Source: Tridacna crocea
Taxonomy: Eukaryota > Mollusca > Bivalvia > Cardiida > Cardiidae
Assembly: GCA_943736015.1 (NCBI GenBank)
Contig: OX031056.1
Location: forward strand, 70,707,277 to 70,771,276
Length of the DNA: 64,000 bases
Reading direction: 5' to 3'
Each line of letters opens with the position of its first letter. The first letter of the stretch is position 1. A model generated the notes under the pieces. The model was not told the DNA's origin. It saw nothing but the letters and a program-made list of their open reading frames with translations, and did not search any database. Of this stretch, positions 1-13,500 are shown one piece after another. Position numbers and translations under genes: made by a program.

Positions 1-1403
1 GTGTACAAGAACCATAATTCTATTCCAACTATTTTTTGAGTTATTGCCCTTTGTAAATTTTAACTTTGGATTTTTGTCCAGGTCATAACTTCCAATGTAT
101 TGAAGCTAGTTACTTCAAACTTCACACACAATTAAATCACATAAAGGAGAAGTGCAGTGTACAAGAATCATTACTCTGTACCAACTATTTTTTGAGTTAT
201 TGCCCTTTGTAAATTTTCACTCTGGTCTTTTGTCCAGGACATGACTTCCAATGTATTGAAGCTAGTAACTTCAAACTTCACACACAGTTAGATTCCCGAA
301 AGGCAAAGTGCAGTAAACAAGAACAGTAACTCTGTTCCAACTAATTTTTGGGTTATTGCCCTTTGAAAATTGTAACTCTTGATTTTTGTCAGGAGCATAA
401 CATCCAAAGTATTTAAGGTAGTAACTTCAAATTTCACACACAGCTAGATCACATTGAGGAGAGGTGCAGTGTACAAGAACCATTACCCTATACCAACTAA
501 TCTTTTGAGTTATTGCCCTTTGTAAATTTTAACTTGGGTTTTTTTGTCCAGGTCATAACTTCCAATGTATTGAAGCTAGTAACTTCAAACTTCACACACA
601 GTTAGATTATCAAAAGGCAAAGTGCAGTGGACAAGAATCGTAACTCTATTCCTACCATTTTTTGGGTTATTGCCCTTTGAAAATTTTAACTTTTGATTTT
701 TGTCCGGAGCATAACATCCAAGGTATTTAAGCTAGTAACTTCAAACTTCACACACAGTTAGATTACTGAAAGGCAAAGTGCAGTGTACAAGAACCGTAAC
801 TCTATTCCAACTTTTTTTTATTATTGCCCTTTGTAAATGTTAACATTTTATTTTTGTCCGTGGCATAATTTCCAAAGTAAAAAAGCTAGTAACTTCAAAC
901 TTCATATACATATAGGCCACATTAATAAGACATGCATGGTACAAAGACTATTAATCTATTTCCACTATTTTAAGACTTATCCCCCTTTATAAATTTTAAA
1001 TTTAGATTTTATCTTGGGTGTAACTTGTAAAGTACAGAAGCTAGTAACTTCAAACTTCATGTACAATTAGATCACATAAAGCAAAGTGCACGTTAGAAGA
1101 ACCATAACTCTATTTCCATTAATTTAAAAGTTATTTCCCTTTGTATATTGTAATTTTTTCTTTTTGTCTGGAGCATAACTTCCAAAGCATAAAAGCTAGT
1201 GACTACAAACTTCATATACAGATAGACCACATTAACATGAAGTGCATGCAGAGTACAATACAAGAACCAAAAGTCTATCCCTACTTGTTTGCTTTCTTTG
1301 AACTCTTTCTTTTGTACTAAACCATTCTACAATCTGTTACAAAGGGCACTTTTGTGATAAGGAGCTGGTGGTGGGTATGATCATGTTTAATGATAGCTCT
1401 AGT
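1..1403 (+). repeat. Tandem array of 156-bp units (Pearl-like) with element end
   Basis: Eight to nine units begin near 1, 157, 313, 469, 627, 783, 938, 1091 and 1243 with GTGTACAAGAACCATAAC-type starts, each with TTATTGCCCTTTG and TTTTTGTCC. Units diverge to the right. After 1300 comes a unique tail ending GATAGCTCTAGTTT, shared with 9993-10322. The internal tandem core plus unique flanks recalls the Pearl elements of bivalves (inference). No gene inside. Confidence 0.8.
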
Positions 1404-1418
1404 TTTGTTTTATTTCAG

Positions 1419-1552
1419 TGAAAATGCCTTGAGTAAAACATTTGTAGAAAGAGGGAACTATACTATATATGTAAGGAAGAAGAGTGATGAGGCAAATCAT
1501 GTGGAATGTGATGGACCAGTGCTGTTCAATGATCCTCCGGACAGTAATATAC
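1419..1552 (+). CDS. HGSNAT: HGSNAT exon 1 of window: end of lumenal domain
   Basis: Acceptor TTTTATTTCAG, donor GTAGGT; enters with one base of a split codon and leaves in phase 1 (C joins CA of the next exon to give Pro). It encodes 44 residues ending NDPPDSNI. The sequon NYT and a Cys in VECDG resemble the end of the human lumenal domain. A later GTAG at 1557 was rejected because only 1553 gives the conserved ProIle before the first membrane helix. Confidence 0.93.
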
Positions 1553-4500
1553 GTAGGTAGCCTTATTACTGGGTTAGATTTACAAAAAATTTGTATGTGT
1601 CATGCCCTATGAGTAAGGGGCTTAACCCAGTACCACACTATCCCTGCTTTTGACGACCCTGAGAAAGAAACCTCTGGAAAGCATTGTGGGAAAAGGAGAA
1701 AATGCTGGTAACCAGCATTTTCTCCTTTTCCCACAATGCTTTCTATCCTTCACAAAACAAATTTCAAATTTTCAGTGAGTTCTGTTTTGTTGTCAGCAAG
1801 TGCTTTCAATTTGGATTAGTTTAAGACATTGTCATGTGGTAAAGAGTTAATGCATTCGCAGATAGTACTAAACAAGAGGTCAGCCTACACACTCGGCTTA
1901 GGCTGACTTTCGGTTGGCACTTTTTGCTCTTGTTAAGTTTTCAGCACTTCTAAGGACCAGTGCAATCCATGACTAAGAAGGTTTTAGATTACATGGGTCT
2001 TACAGAGCCATGATAATGTGATAACTTACTTTGTTTAACCCTTTCCCAAACAATCCCTAGTTTTTACGGGTCTGGAATAGTAACCTTTTGAAAACATCGT
2101 GGGAAAAGGAGAAAATGCTGGTAACCAACATTTTCTCCTTTTCCCACAATGTTTTCTACCCTATCATAGACAGAAATCATCTTCTCAGCAAGAGTTGAAT
2201 TGTTATCTGCAAATGCTTTTAATTTGGTCTAGTCCAAAAGTTTGTCGTTTGGGAAAGGGTTAATCCATTAAACCCCTTTTTAGAAGAGCATGGCTCATGC
2301 ATACTTATCACAAAACCTTCCTTGTTTTTTAAATCCGTCCTTCTATCAAACAGTTCTTTTTTTTGAGGTAATGCTAACTTGACTTCTGATAGGACATGCC
2401 AAGGGGTCTCTCACCTAACTCCTTATATTCATCATGAATGAAAAACTGAGATTTTACTTAGGAAAGGTAGAAAACCTTTTGGTAAAAGGAGAAAATGCTG
2501 GTTACCAGCATTTTCTCCTTTTCCCAGAAAGTTTTCAAAAGTTATTGCCATTTTAGTTAAAAATCAAGACTTTGTGGTAATTGATTGAAGGGATATTTTA
2601 CTTGGGAATGCTAGAGAACCTTGAGGGAAAAGGAGAAAATAGTGGTTACCAGCATTTTCTCCTGTTTCCACAAGGTTTTCAAAAGTTTTTGTCATGTTTG
2701 TTAAACCCAAGATCACATAGGAAAAGATTAAACATATATTTTATAAGGTGTTTGCTGTGATTTTATCCCAAGAGGCTATGCAAGTGTGAAAATGATCATG
2801 AATTTTGTACTGTAAATGGAATGATTGAATCAATGAACAAACTGGTTTAAATTTGCAGCAATCTATGTTGCTATTGGATGCTTTGTTGGGGCTGCTATTC
2901 TGTGGATGATCCTGAAAAGATTCATGAGGTGAGATTTTAGCGCTGCTGGTTTTTAGCTCACCTGAGCACAACATGCTCAAGGGGAGCTTTTAGGGTCACT
3001 GGATGTCCGTCGTGCGTCGTCAACAATTCTTTAAACATCAACTGCTCCTAAACCACTGGGCCAATTTGGACCAAACTTGGCTGGAATGTTCCTTGGGAGA
3101 TCCTTTTTAAAAAGTGTTCACAGAATTTGATTCCGTCAAAAACTCTGGTTGCCATGGCAACGAAATGGAATTTTCTAGGAAATTCTTTGAAAATCTTCTT
3201 CTTTGAAACCGCTGGTCAGATTTTAAAATAATTTCACAGAGATGTTCCTTGGGTGACCCTTTTCAAAAACTGTTTGTTAAATTTTGATAGGTCAAGAAAC
3301 ATGGCTCTGGTGAATGGGGGCTTCTTGCACTATACAGAAATAAAGGAATTCTTAAAAATTCTTCCTCTCTGAAACGGCTGATCAGATTTTAAAATAATTT
3401 CACAGAGATGTTCCTTGGATGACCCTTTTCAAAAATTGTTCGTGAAATTTTGATCCGTCAAGAATCATGGCTCTGGTGAATGGGGGCTACTTGCACTATA
3501 CAGAAATTCTTTAAAATTCTTCTTCTCTGAAACCGCTGGTCAGAATTTGAAATAATTTCACAGAGATGTTCCTTGGATGACCCTTTTCAAAAATTGTTCG
3601 TGAAATTTTGATTCGTCAGAAAATGTGGCTCTGGTGAATGGGGGCTACTTGCACTATAGGGAAATGAAGAAATTCTTAAAAACTCTTCTTCTCTGAAACC
3701 GCAGGTCAGATTTTGAAATTATTTCACAGAGATGTTCCTTGGGTGACCCTTTTCAAAAGGTGTTCGTGAAATTTTGATTCATCAAGAAACATGGCTCAGG
3801 TGAATGGGGGCTACTTGCACTATATGGCCATGAAGAAATTTTTTAAAATTCTTCTCTGAAACTGCTGATCAGGTTCTGAAATAATTTCACAGAAATGTAT
3901 CTTAGTTGACCCTTTTCAAAAATTGCTCGAAATATTTTGATCCATCAAGAAACATGGCTCTGATGGCTGTGGGCTATTTACACTATACAGACATGAAGAT
4001 ATTCTTAAAAATTCTTCTTCTCTGAAATGGTTGTTTAGATTGTGAAAAAATTGGCTATGGTCCTCTCAAAAATTCAGGTGAGCGAACCAGGGCCATCTTG
4101 GCCCTCTTGTTTTTTTGTTAAATTTGAGGTAAAGTTATCGACCTGTCTTTTTCACGATCATCAATTTTGAGAGTGAGTTTTCGCACTGGAATTTTTGTGG
4201 GCAACATTCTAGAAAAGAGGCATATAAAGACAGCATGTAGACCAAATATGGCACTACTGTCTTATCTCACACATGTGTAAGACAAGAAAATTTGTAATGG
4301 CTGTTTCACATTGAAAACAAGTGGACTTACGCTTTAAATAATGGTTAACTCAGTATCAGATGACAATATTTTAGGCTTGTCCAAGTCAAAAGCATTTGAA
4401 AATGACATGATAAAAGTGACTGAAAATTTGAAATTTGTTTTGAGAAGGGTAGAAAATATTGTGGTAAAAAGGAGAAAATGCTGGTTACCAGCATTTTCTC

Positions 4501-7500
4501 CTTTTCCCACAATGTTTTGTAAAGGCTTCTTTCTCAAGATCGTCGAAAGTAGGGACTGCGTTGTAATTGGTTAAGAATAGGGGTTGGGTAGGGCTTAGAA
4601 AAACTCGTGAATTTGTTGATCGTAGATGTACTGTTATTTAAATGTTTCAGATCCCACTTTATCTATAGAGTCATATACAAGCTTTCCCCTCGGTCTGGCA
4701 GTTTTCTTGATCCGGTAAGTAGGAAATCACTACCATAATATGCACCATGCTCTGTGAAAAGGGGGCTTAATGCACTTGCAAAAAGTCTCGACCCATGTCA
4801 CCCTGTGCAATACGTGCAGGCTGACATGGGCCAAATCTTTTCACTATCTTAATATTTCCTGCATGTCAAAGAATAATTCTACCTTATGATTCAGTTTGTT
4901 ATTTAATCTGTTATTTAATTAACCCATTACCACACAATCCCGACTTTTAACGACCCCGAGAAAGAAGCCTTTTGAAAACATTTTAGGAAAAGAAGAAAAT
5001 GCTGGTAACCAGCATTTTCTCCTTTTCCCACAATGTTTTCCACCCTTCACAAAACAAATTTCTAATTTTCTGTCACTTTAATTTTGTCGTCCGCAAATGC
5101 TTTCAATCCAGACCAATGTAAAATTTTGTCGTTTGGTAATGAGTTAGGCGGATTTTATGGAGTTCTAGATATGAGATCTCTTACTTGGTACTTTACATTA
5201 GAGACACATTAAGCCCCTTTTTGCCAGAGCATGGCTCCTGTGTATATCTATGTATTTTAGACTGGTCCAAATTGAAAGCATTTGTAGACGACAAAATAAA
5301 AGTGACTGAAAATTTGAAATTTGTTTTGTGAAGGGTAGAAAACATTGTGGGAAAAGGAGAAAATGCTGGTTACCAGCATTTTCTCCTTTTGCCACAATGT
5401 TTTCAAAAGGCTTCTATCTCAGGGTCATAAAAACTAGGCATTGTCTGGTAAAGGGTTAAAGCATCTAGACATGTGAAAATGTTGTGGTAAAAGGAAAGAA
5501 AATTCTGGTCACAAGCAGTTTCCCTCGTTTTTAAAGATTAAAATCCTACCTACAAAAAAGCAACGTTTATAATTATGTAATTGTGTACTCAAACTAATGT
5601 ATGCATCCCTTTCATGTCATTATAGATTTATTCGCCTAATTCTATAGTACTTTTGTTATGTCTCAATACAATTTTCATCCATTTTAAGTGTTGAGAACTT
5701 GATTTTTCTTACACATGTCACTTTCTGTAGAGTTTATGTTGCATGCCATAGGTAATATTGCATACAGGTTTTTGTTCACAACCCCTTACCACACAATCCT
5801 GACTTTCAGCGACCATGACAGAGAAGGCCTTTGAAAACATGGTGGGAAAATGAGAAAATGCTGTAAACCCTTTTCCAAATGACAAAACTTTGGACTCCTT
5901 CAAATTGAGGGCATTTGCATGCGACCCAAAAAAAATGTAGCTCAAATGATGATTTTTGTCTCTGATAGGGTAGAAAAACATTGTGGGAAAAGGAGAAAAT
6001 ACTAGTTACCAGCATTTTCTCCTTTTCCCACAATGTTTTTTGCAAGAAATCTTCTTTCTAAGGGTCATTAAAAGTCGGGATTGTGTGGTATAGAGTTAGC
6101 CAGCATTTTCTTCTTTTTCCACAATGTTCTCCATCCTTTCAAGGACAAATTTTGTCATTTTAGCCACCATTCATTTGGTGTTGCATATTCTTTCAAGTTG
6201 GACTGATCTAAAATTTTGTTGCGCAATAAAGATATGAACCATCCTCTGTGAAAAGGGCATTTAAAACATCTACAAAAAGTAATGACCCACACCAGTCTGT
6301 TCAGTCTGACCTGGGTCAAGACTTAACTTTTAGTAAATTTTGTGTTTGTCAAAGGACCACTGTACCTTATGATTATGCCTGTCTTTATGAAAGATGGATC
6401 CTTATCATGGGGGCGACTTGTTTGGAATCATGCTCTGCAAAGATGCATTAACTCTTTACCAAACGACAAAATTTTAGACTGGTCCAAATTGAAAGGATTT
6501 GCAGACGACAAATTACATGTAACTGGATTGACGATTTTTTGTTTTGGATCGGGGTAGAAAACATTGCGGGAAAAGGAGAAAATGCTGGTTACCAGCATTT
6601 TCTCCTTTTCCCACAATGTTTTCAAAAGCCTTCTTTTATAGAGTCGTTTGAACTCAGGATTGTGTTGTAACGGGTTAAATCCCATTTTCCTGCTAATTTG
6701 GCCTATGTATATGCTGTCAAAGGTAAAGACATGATGGTAATTCTTGAGTCTTGAAGAATTATATTTCTTTAGATATTAATGAAGCAAATGTTGTTGGTAC
6801 TCACCAGAATTGGCTCAAGTAGCCACAGTATAGGACTACCTGGAGAAATAACCATTGATGATTTTTAAGTGTAGGATTGATGACCTCCCATCTTGTCTTG
6901 ACCCCTTCATTAGTTAATTTGGGCATGATGAAGACTTTATGAATTTGTTAGTGTGAGAATGTAAGGTTGCATGTGTCTTCTAAAAATAGATACAGTGCAG
7001 ACTATTTTTAGATCTGCTTAAAAGTAGTAGACAAAATTTTCTTTCCCAAACAATCCCTGGTTTTTACGACCCTGAGATAGAAGCCTTTTGAAAACATTGT
7101 GGGAAAAGGAGAAAATGCTGGTAATCAGCATTTTCTCCTTGTCCCACAATGTTTTCAAAAGCCTTTTTGAAAGGTCGGGATTGTGTGTTAAAGGGTTAAA
7201 TGTTATAAAAGTACAAGATAAAGAAGATAGTTAAAATATAGGTGTGCGCCAAATATTTGTATTTTGACCATTCATAGTTTGTTTCTATTTTTTAACAAAT
7301 ATTATTTTACATCAATTGAGAAACAAGTTCTAACAACTTATACTAATCTCTCTCAATTCTGCTTCCTGGGAACTACACCAGTACTCACGCCGAATGTGTG
7401 GGCCAATGAAAAATGCAACAGTTGGCACCCACTCCCGGGAATCGAACCCATTACCCCACAAGGCATTTCTATGGTATCTCTAATTGACCCTAAATAACAG

Positions 7501-10500
7501 CATAGATGAAGCCTTTTCTTATATGTTTATGACACCTTTTGATAGCATAGAAAACATTGTGACAAAAGGTGAAATTGCTTGTCATGAGCAATTTCACCTT
7601 TTTATACGCCCGAAGGGTCGTATTATGTTATACCCCTGGTTGTCCATCCGTCCGTTAGCAATTTCTTGTGTGTGCAACTCCTCCTACAGTTTTCATCGGA
7701 ATTATTTGAAACTTGCCACAATGAATCTCCATGATGTCTAGTTGTGCACCTGGGTCTTGGAATTTTGATGGCTGTTTGCGTTCTCAAATTATCTGCCCTT
7801 GATTTCTGAAAATAACCAACTTTTCACTTTGAATTTTTGTTGAGGCCTTAACTTCCAAACCATAAAAGGTATCAAATTGAAACTACATACACTGATAGAA
7901 CACATTATGGAGAAGTGCAGTGCACATGAACCATAACTCTGTGACCTTTATTTTTTGAGTTAGTGCCCTTTGTTAATTTTCAGTTTGAATTTTTGTCCAG
8001 GCCATAACTTCCAAATTATAAAAGCTATTAACCTGGAACTTCATATGCTGATATAACACATTATGGAGAGATGCAGTGCACATGAACCATAACTCTGCCC
8101 CCTTTATTTTTTGAGTTATTGCCCTTTGTTAATTTTCAGTTTGAATTTTTGTCCAGGCCATAACTTCCAAACTTTAAAAGCTATTAACTTGGAACTTCAT
8201 ACACTGATAGAACCCATAATGGAGAAGTGCAGTGCCAATGATATATAACTCTGCCACCTTTATTTTTTGAGTTATTGCCCTTGTTGATTTTTAGTTTCAA
8301 TTTTTGTCCAGGCCATAACTTCCACGCTATAAAAGGTATCAACTTGAAACTACATACACTGATAGAACACATAATGGAGAAGTGCAGTGCCAATGAACTC
8401 TAACTGTGTGACCTTTATTTTTTGAGTTAGTGCCCTTTGTTAATTTTTTTAGTTTAATTTTTGTCCAGGCCATAACTTCTAAACTTTAAAACCTATCATC
8501 TTGAAACTTCAAAGACTAATACAACACATTATGAAGAAGTGCACTGAAGAACCATAACTCTGTCATCCTTCTTTTTGAGTTATTGCCCTTTGTTAATTTT
8601 CTCTTTCAATTTATGTCTGGGCCATAATTTCTAAAATATAAAAGCTATGATCTTGAACCTTTCCAAGACTGATAGAACACCTTGTGGATAAGAGCAATTC
8701 ACAAAATTTGTAACTGTGCCACCCTTCTTTTTTTAGTTATTGCCCTTTAATATTTTTCACATATCATGGAGATTAACTACTCTTCATTCATGGCCCTTCC
8801 GTCATTTCAACTCATTTCACTGACAAGCCCCTTCGGGCGTATATGCGCCGCTTTGCGAAGCTCTTGTATCACAATGTTTTCCAAAGGCTCCTACAAGCAA
8901 TGCGTAAAAATGAGGATCTATGGAGTAAAGTGTTAAAAAAAGAGGAATTGGCTCACTCCTCCAGAATAATTATCATTCAGTTTGAGTAGTACTGAATTGG
9001 TGAATGCTGTAGGAATTTATAGTCAAAGCCTACCATATATTTGACGGATATCAAACTTTTAATTTCGTCTGTTTTGTAAGCATTTATAGAAAACTAATCA
9101 AATGTGACTCAGATGATGGAGTTTCTCTTAGATGGGATAGAAAGCATTTTCGGAAAAGGGAAAATTTGGTTAACAGTATTTTCTTCATTTCTCACAGTCT
9201 CATCAAATAATGTCCTTGGGATTGGCAAAAACTGAGTTCTTACTGTTTTTTGTTGGTTTTTATTCATCAACATTTGCCAACTCTCCTAACTTTAGTTCTC
9301 TTTTCTCAAAATGAAACATTCATAGCCTGTTGTCGATGATGAAATAACAGAACAATTTCCCCCTGCACAATAGTCATGCTGTATCATTTTATAGACAGCA
9401 TGGGCAATTGACTCTGCAAACATCAGGAAATGACACATAATATTATAATGATCCTGCCTGGAAATATCTGACTGAAAAAAAAAAAATATATATATATAAT
9501 GAATGAAAAAGTGTTTTATCAAAACTTTCTTTACCAAACAACAAAATTTTGGACTAGTCCAAATTGAAATCATTTGCAGACAACAAAATAAATTTGAATC
9601 AGAAATTGAAATGTGATTTGGAAATGGTAGACAACATTGTGGGAAAAGAAGAAAATGCTGGTTACTAGCATTTTTTCCTTTTCCCACAATGTTTTCAAAG
9701 GCTTTCTTTCCTGGGTTGTCAAAAATCGGTATTGTGTGGTAATGTGTTAGTGCTTGAACCAGCCGTTTTCAAGGAAAGCAAGAATACATGTGCATTTATT
9801 GTGATAGCTCTTTCCAGAAAGCAGCATTTTTTTTCCATTCTCCACAATGTATTTTGTTGTCTTGCTCTTTGGATGAGTCAAAAGTTTTGTTATTTGGTAA
9901 AGAATTGCACATATATTATAATAGTCACTGGAAAAGCAACTTCTGTCTAATGTCGGCATCAGCCTATAGTGTGCTTGTTTCTCTTTCTCTTTGTTATACC
10001 CCCCACAATGTAGTGGAGGGGTATACTGGAATCGCCATGGCTTTTTGTCTGCCGTCTGTCTGCTGGCCCACCTGTCCGTCGGTCTCTCTGTAGACACAAA
10101 TTTGTCCTCAGCAAATTTACACACAGGGTTCCTACATATATGAAGTTGTGCATGTGCGATTTTCATGACCCTTCTGCGATTGGTTATGGAATTATCTCCC
10201 TTTGAACTTTTTTCAACTCTTACATTTGTACTAAACCATACTGCATTCTGTGACAAAGACCTGTTTTTGTGACAAGGAGCTTGTGGGGGGGTATAATCAC
10301 GTTTAGTGATAGCTCTAGTTTCTTTCTGTCCTTGATCTTTATCAATTCTGGCCGTCAGGATAAGAAAGATGGAAAGGAGAGACAATTAGCCGCTGATTTC
10401 CCATCTGCAAAACAGCCAAATTTGAGAAAAAGAAGAATACAAGCAAAGTCTCCTCTGTCCGAAAAGGTAGGCTAATGTCTCTTCTTTCTGCACAAGGTCC

Positions 10501-13500
10501 TTGTCATTTGTACTGCCTTGACCTTCCCTGAACCCTCTAACTCTCTAACCTTGTGTGTTAAATCTTTACCACATAATCCCGATTTTTAATGACCCTGAGA
10601 AAGAAGCCTATAGAAAACATTGTGGAAAAAGGAGAAAATGCTGGTAACCAGCTTTTTCTCCTTTTCCCACAATGTTTTCTTCCCTTCCCAAAAGAAATTT
10701 CAAATTTTCTGTCACTTCTATTTTGTCGTGACAAACTTAATGTGACTGAAAAGTTGAAATGTGGGTTGGGAAGAGTAGAAAACATTGTGGAAAAAGGAGA
10801 AAATGCTGGTTACCACACAATCCCAAGTTTTAACGACTTGTGAATGAAGCTTTTGAAAACATTGTAGGAAAAGGAGAACCAACAATGTTTTCTACTCTTC
10901 CCAACCCACATTTCAACTTTTCAGTCACATTTATTTGTCACCTACAAATGCTTTCAATTTGGACTGGGCCAAAATTTTGGTGTTTGGTAAAGAGTTAACT
11001 CATTACCAAACGACAAAATTATAGACTTTTCCAAATTGAAAGCATTTGCAGACGACAGAATAAAAGTGACTGAAAATTTTAAATTTGTTTTGTGAAGGGT
11101 AGAAAACATTGTGGGAAAAGGAGAAAATGCTGGTTACCAGGCTTATTTCTCAGGGGCATCAAAAGTAGGGATTGTTTGGTAATGGGTTAAATGAAAAAAA
11201 GAGTGGTTGGTGAATTTGGACTGTAGTTACATTTTTCCTTTTCCCAACATGTTTTTCTACCATTTCACAAAGAAATCCCATCATTTGAGCAATATTTGAT
11301 GTGATGTCTGCAGATACTGTCTGCCTTGTTAACCATTTTTCCAAAAAATCTCTGGATTTTATGACTGTGAAAGAGAAGCTTTTTGAAAACATGGTGAGAA
11401 AAGGAGGAAATGTTGGTTACCAGCATTTTCTCCTTTTCCAAAATGTTTTTCATCCTATCAAAAGAGAAAAATCATCATTTTACCAACATTTGATATGTGG
11501 TCTGTAAATGCTTTCAGTGAGGACCATTCTTTAGTTATTTCCCTTGATTCTTCTCCAGCACTACATTTGTTCTGATAAGATAGTTACTTGGTTTTTATCC
11601 TTGATTTTGTTGCACTGAACAGCTATTTTTCCCGAGGCAATATTTTAAGTCAAAGTTGTTAAATTGATTTACATATCGATATATATGGAGTTCTTGGTGA
11701 TTCAGGACAGAATTTTATTTGAATTACATGTGGACCTTAAAGAGACATCATAAATCATTGTTGTAATTATGGCAACATCCTCAAAGGAAGCAAGGATAAA
11801 AACAAAGGTATACAGGTGAATGGACCACTGTGTTATTTGGTTAGCTTCAGTCTATATCTGGCAAGGGAGATAATTTAATTGACAGGAATGGCGGCCATTT
11901 GGTCCAGTTCAAAAATTTGTCGTTCAGTATAGAGATAAGTCTGTATTTCTCTTATCTGGTAAAAAATAAAAAAACATAGTTACTTTTACAAACATGTAGT
12001 TTGCATATATGTCGGTTGACTCAAGGTTCTTGACATCATAAAATTAACTCATTACAACACAATCCCAAGTTTAAAAATATCCCTAAGAAAGGAAAATATT
12101 GAAAAGATAGTGGGAAAATGAGAAAATGCTGATAATAAGCATTTTCTCCTTTTTCCCTCAATTTTTTCCAGCCTTTAATAGACAGGTCCTTTCATTTTAT
12201 TCATACTAAATCTATGGTCTCGGATTTATTCATTGCGCCTTATAACTCACAAAGTGGTTTATTTAACAATAAAACACAATAGAAAGATGATTTTGATTCT
12301 AACATGACCAATTCTTTATGAAAGGAAAATAAGTTCATCTTTAGAGTAAGAACACGGATGAAGATTATGTTCTGTTGAATAACTCACTAACTTACTTTAT
12401 ACAGAATGACGGCACTATGCATGGAATGTCGAAGATTTTGCCCAATTTCCCTGCACCGTGTTTATAGAGCTGAATTTGCATATCATGTTAGAATATATGA
12501 TTACTTACATGGTAAATGCATCCTAGAGATGTGTAAGTGAATGATAGAGATCCTGTGTTTATATTTTAAATTGTCAGACTGCGTATACTGCACAGGACCT
12601 GGGTATGCCCACAACTAACTCTTCGGGAGAAGCTGGTGGTCGACCGCAAACACAGAAAGAAAGGTTGAAATCTCTAGATACATTTAGAGGGTAAGTGAAT
12701 CTCTATTACCCCTTGTGTATACCATGTTCCTTGCAGTCATGCCAGCCCTGTTTGTAATGCTTTTATATTAGACGAGCCTAAAATGTTGTCTTCTGGTAAA
12801 GAGTTAACAATTTACCTCCCAATAATGACTTCTAATGACCCTTAGAAAGAAGTTTATAGAAAACAAGAAGCCTTTTGAAACTGTTGAAGGAAAAGGAGTA
12901 ATTGCTGGTGAACAGCAATTTTTCCATTTCCCAAATTGTTTTCTACTCTTCCAACAACAAGTGTCAATTTTTCAGCCACTTTTATTTTGTCATCTGCAAA
13001 TTCTTACAATTTGGACCAGTCTCAAATTTTGTAGTTTGGTATTGAGTTGACCCATTACCACACAATCCCTACTTTTGACCCCCTTGAGAAAGACCGCCTT
13101 CAGAAAACATTGTGGGAAAAGGAGAAAATGCTGGTTACCAGCATTTTCTCCTTTTCCCACAATGTTTTCTACCTTTCACAAATCAAATTTCACATATTCA
13201 GTCACTTATTTTGTCATCTGCAAATGCTTTCAATTTGGACCAGTCTAAAATTTTGTAGTTTGGTATAGAGTTAAACTAAGCAATTCATCATATATCTCTT
13301 AACTCTTTACCACACGAGAAAATATTTGACTGGTCCAAATTGAAAGCATTTGCAGTTGTCAAAATAAAAGTGACTAAACAATTAAAATTTGGGTTGAGAA
13401 GGGTAGAATACATTGTGGGAAAAGCAGAAAATGATGGTTAACAGCATTTTCTCCTTTTCCCACAATGTTTTCAAAAGGCTTCTTTCTCATGGGTCGTTAA

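Noticed and set aside
1553..1558. Alternative donor at 1557 for exon 1
   Set aside because: It would break phase with exon 2 and lose the conserved ProIle.
9747..10385. 212-codon minus-strand frame
   Set aside because: Runs antisense through a MITE scrap, a GGGGTATA element and HGSNAT exon 4; no domain.
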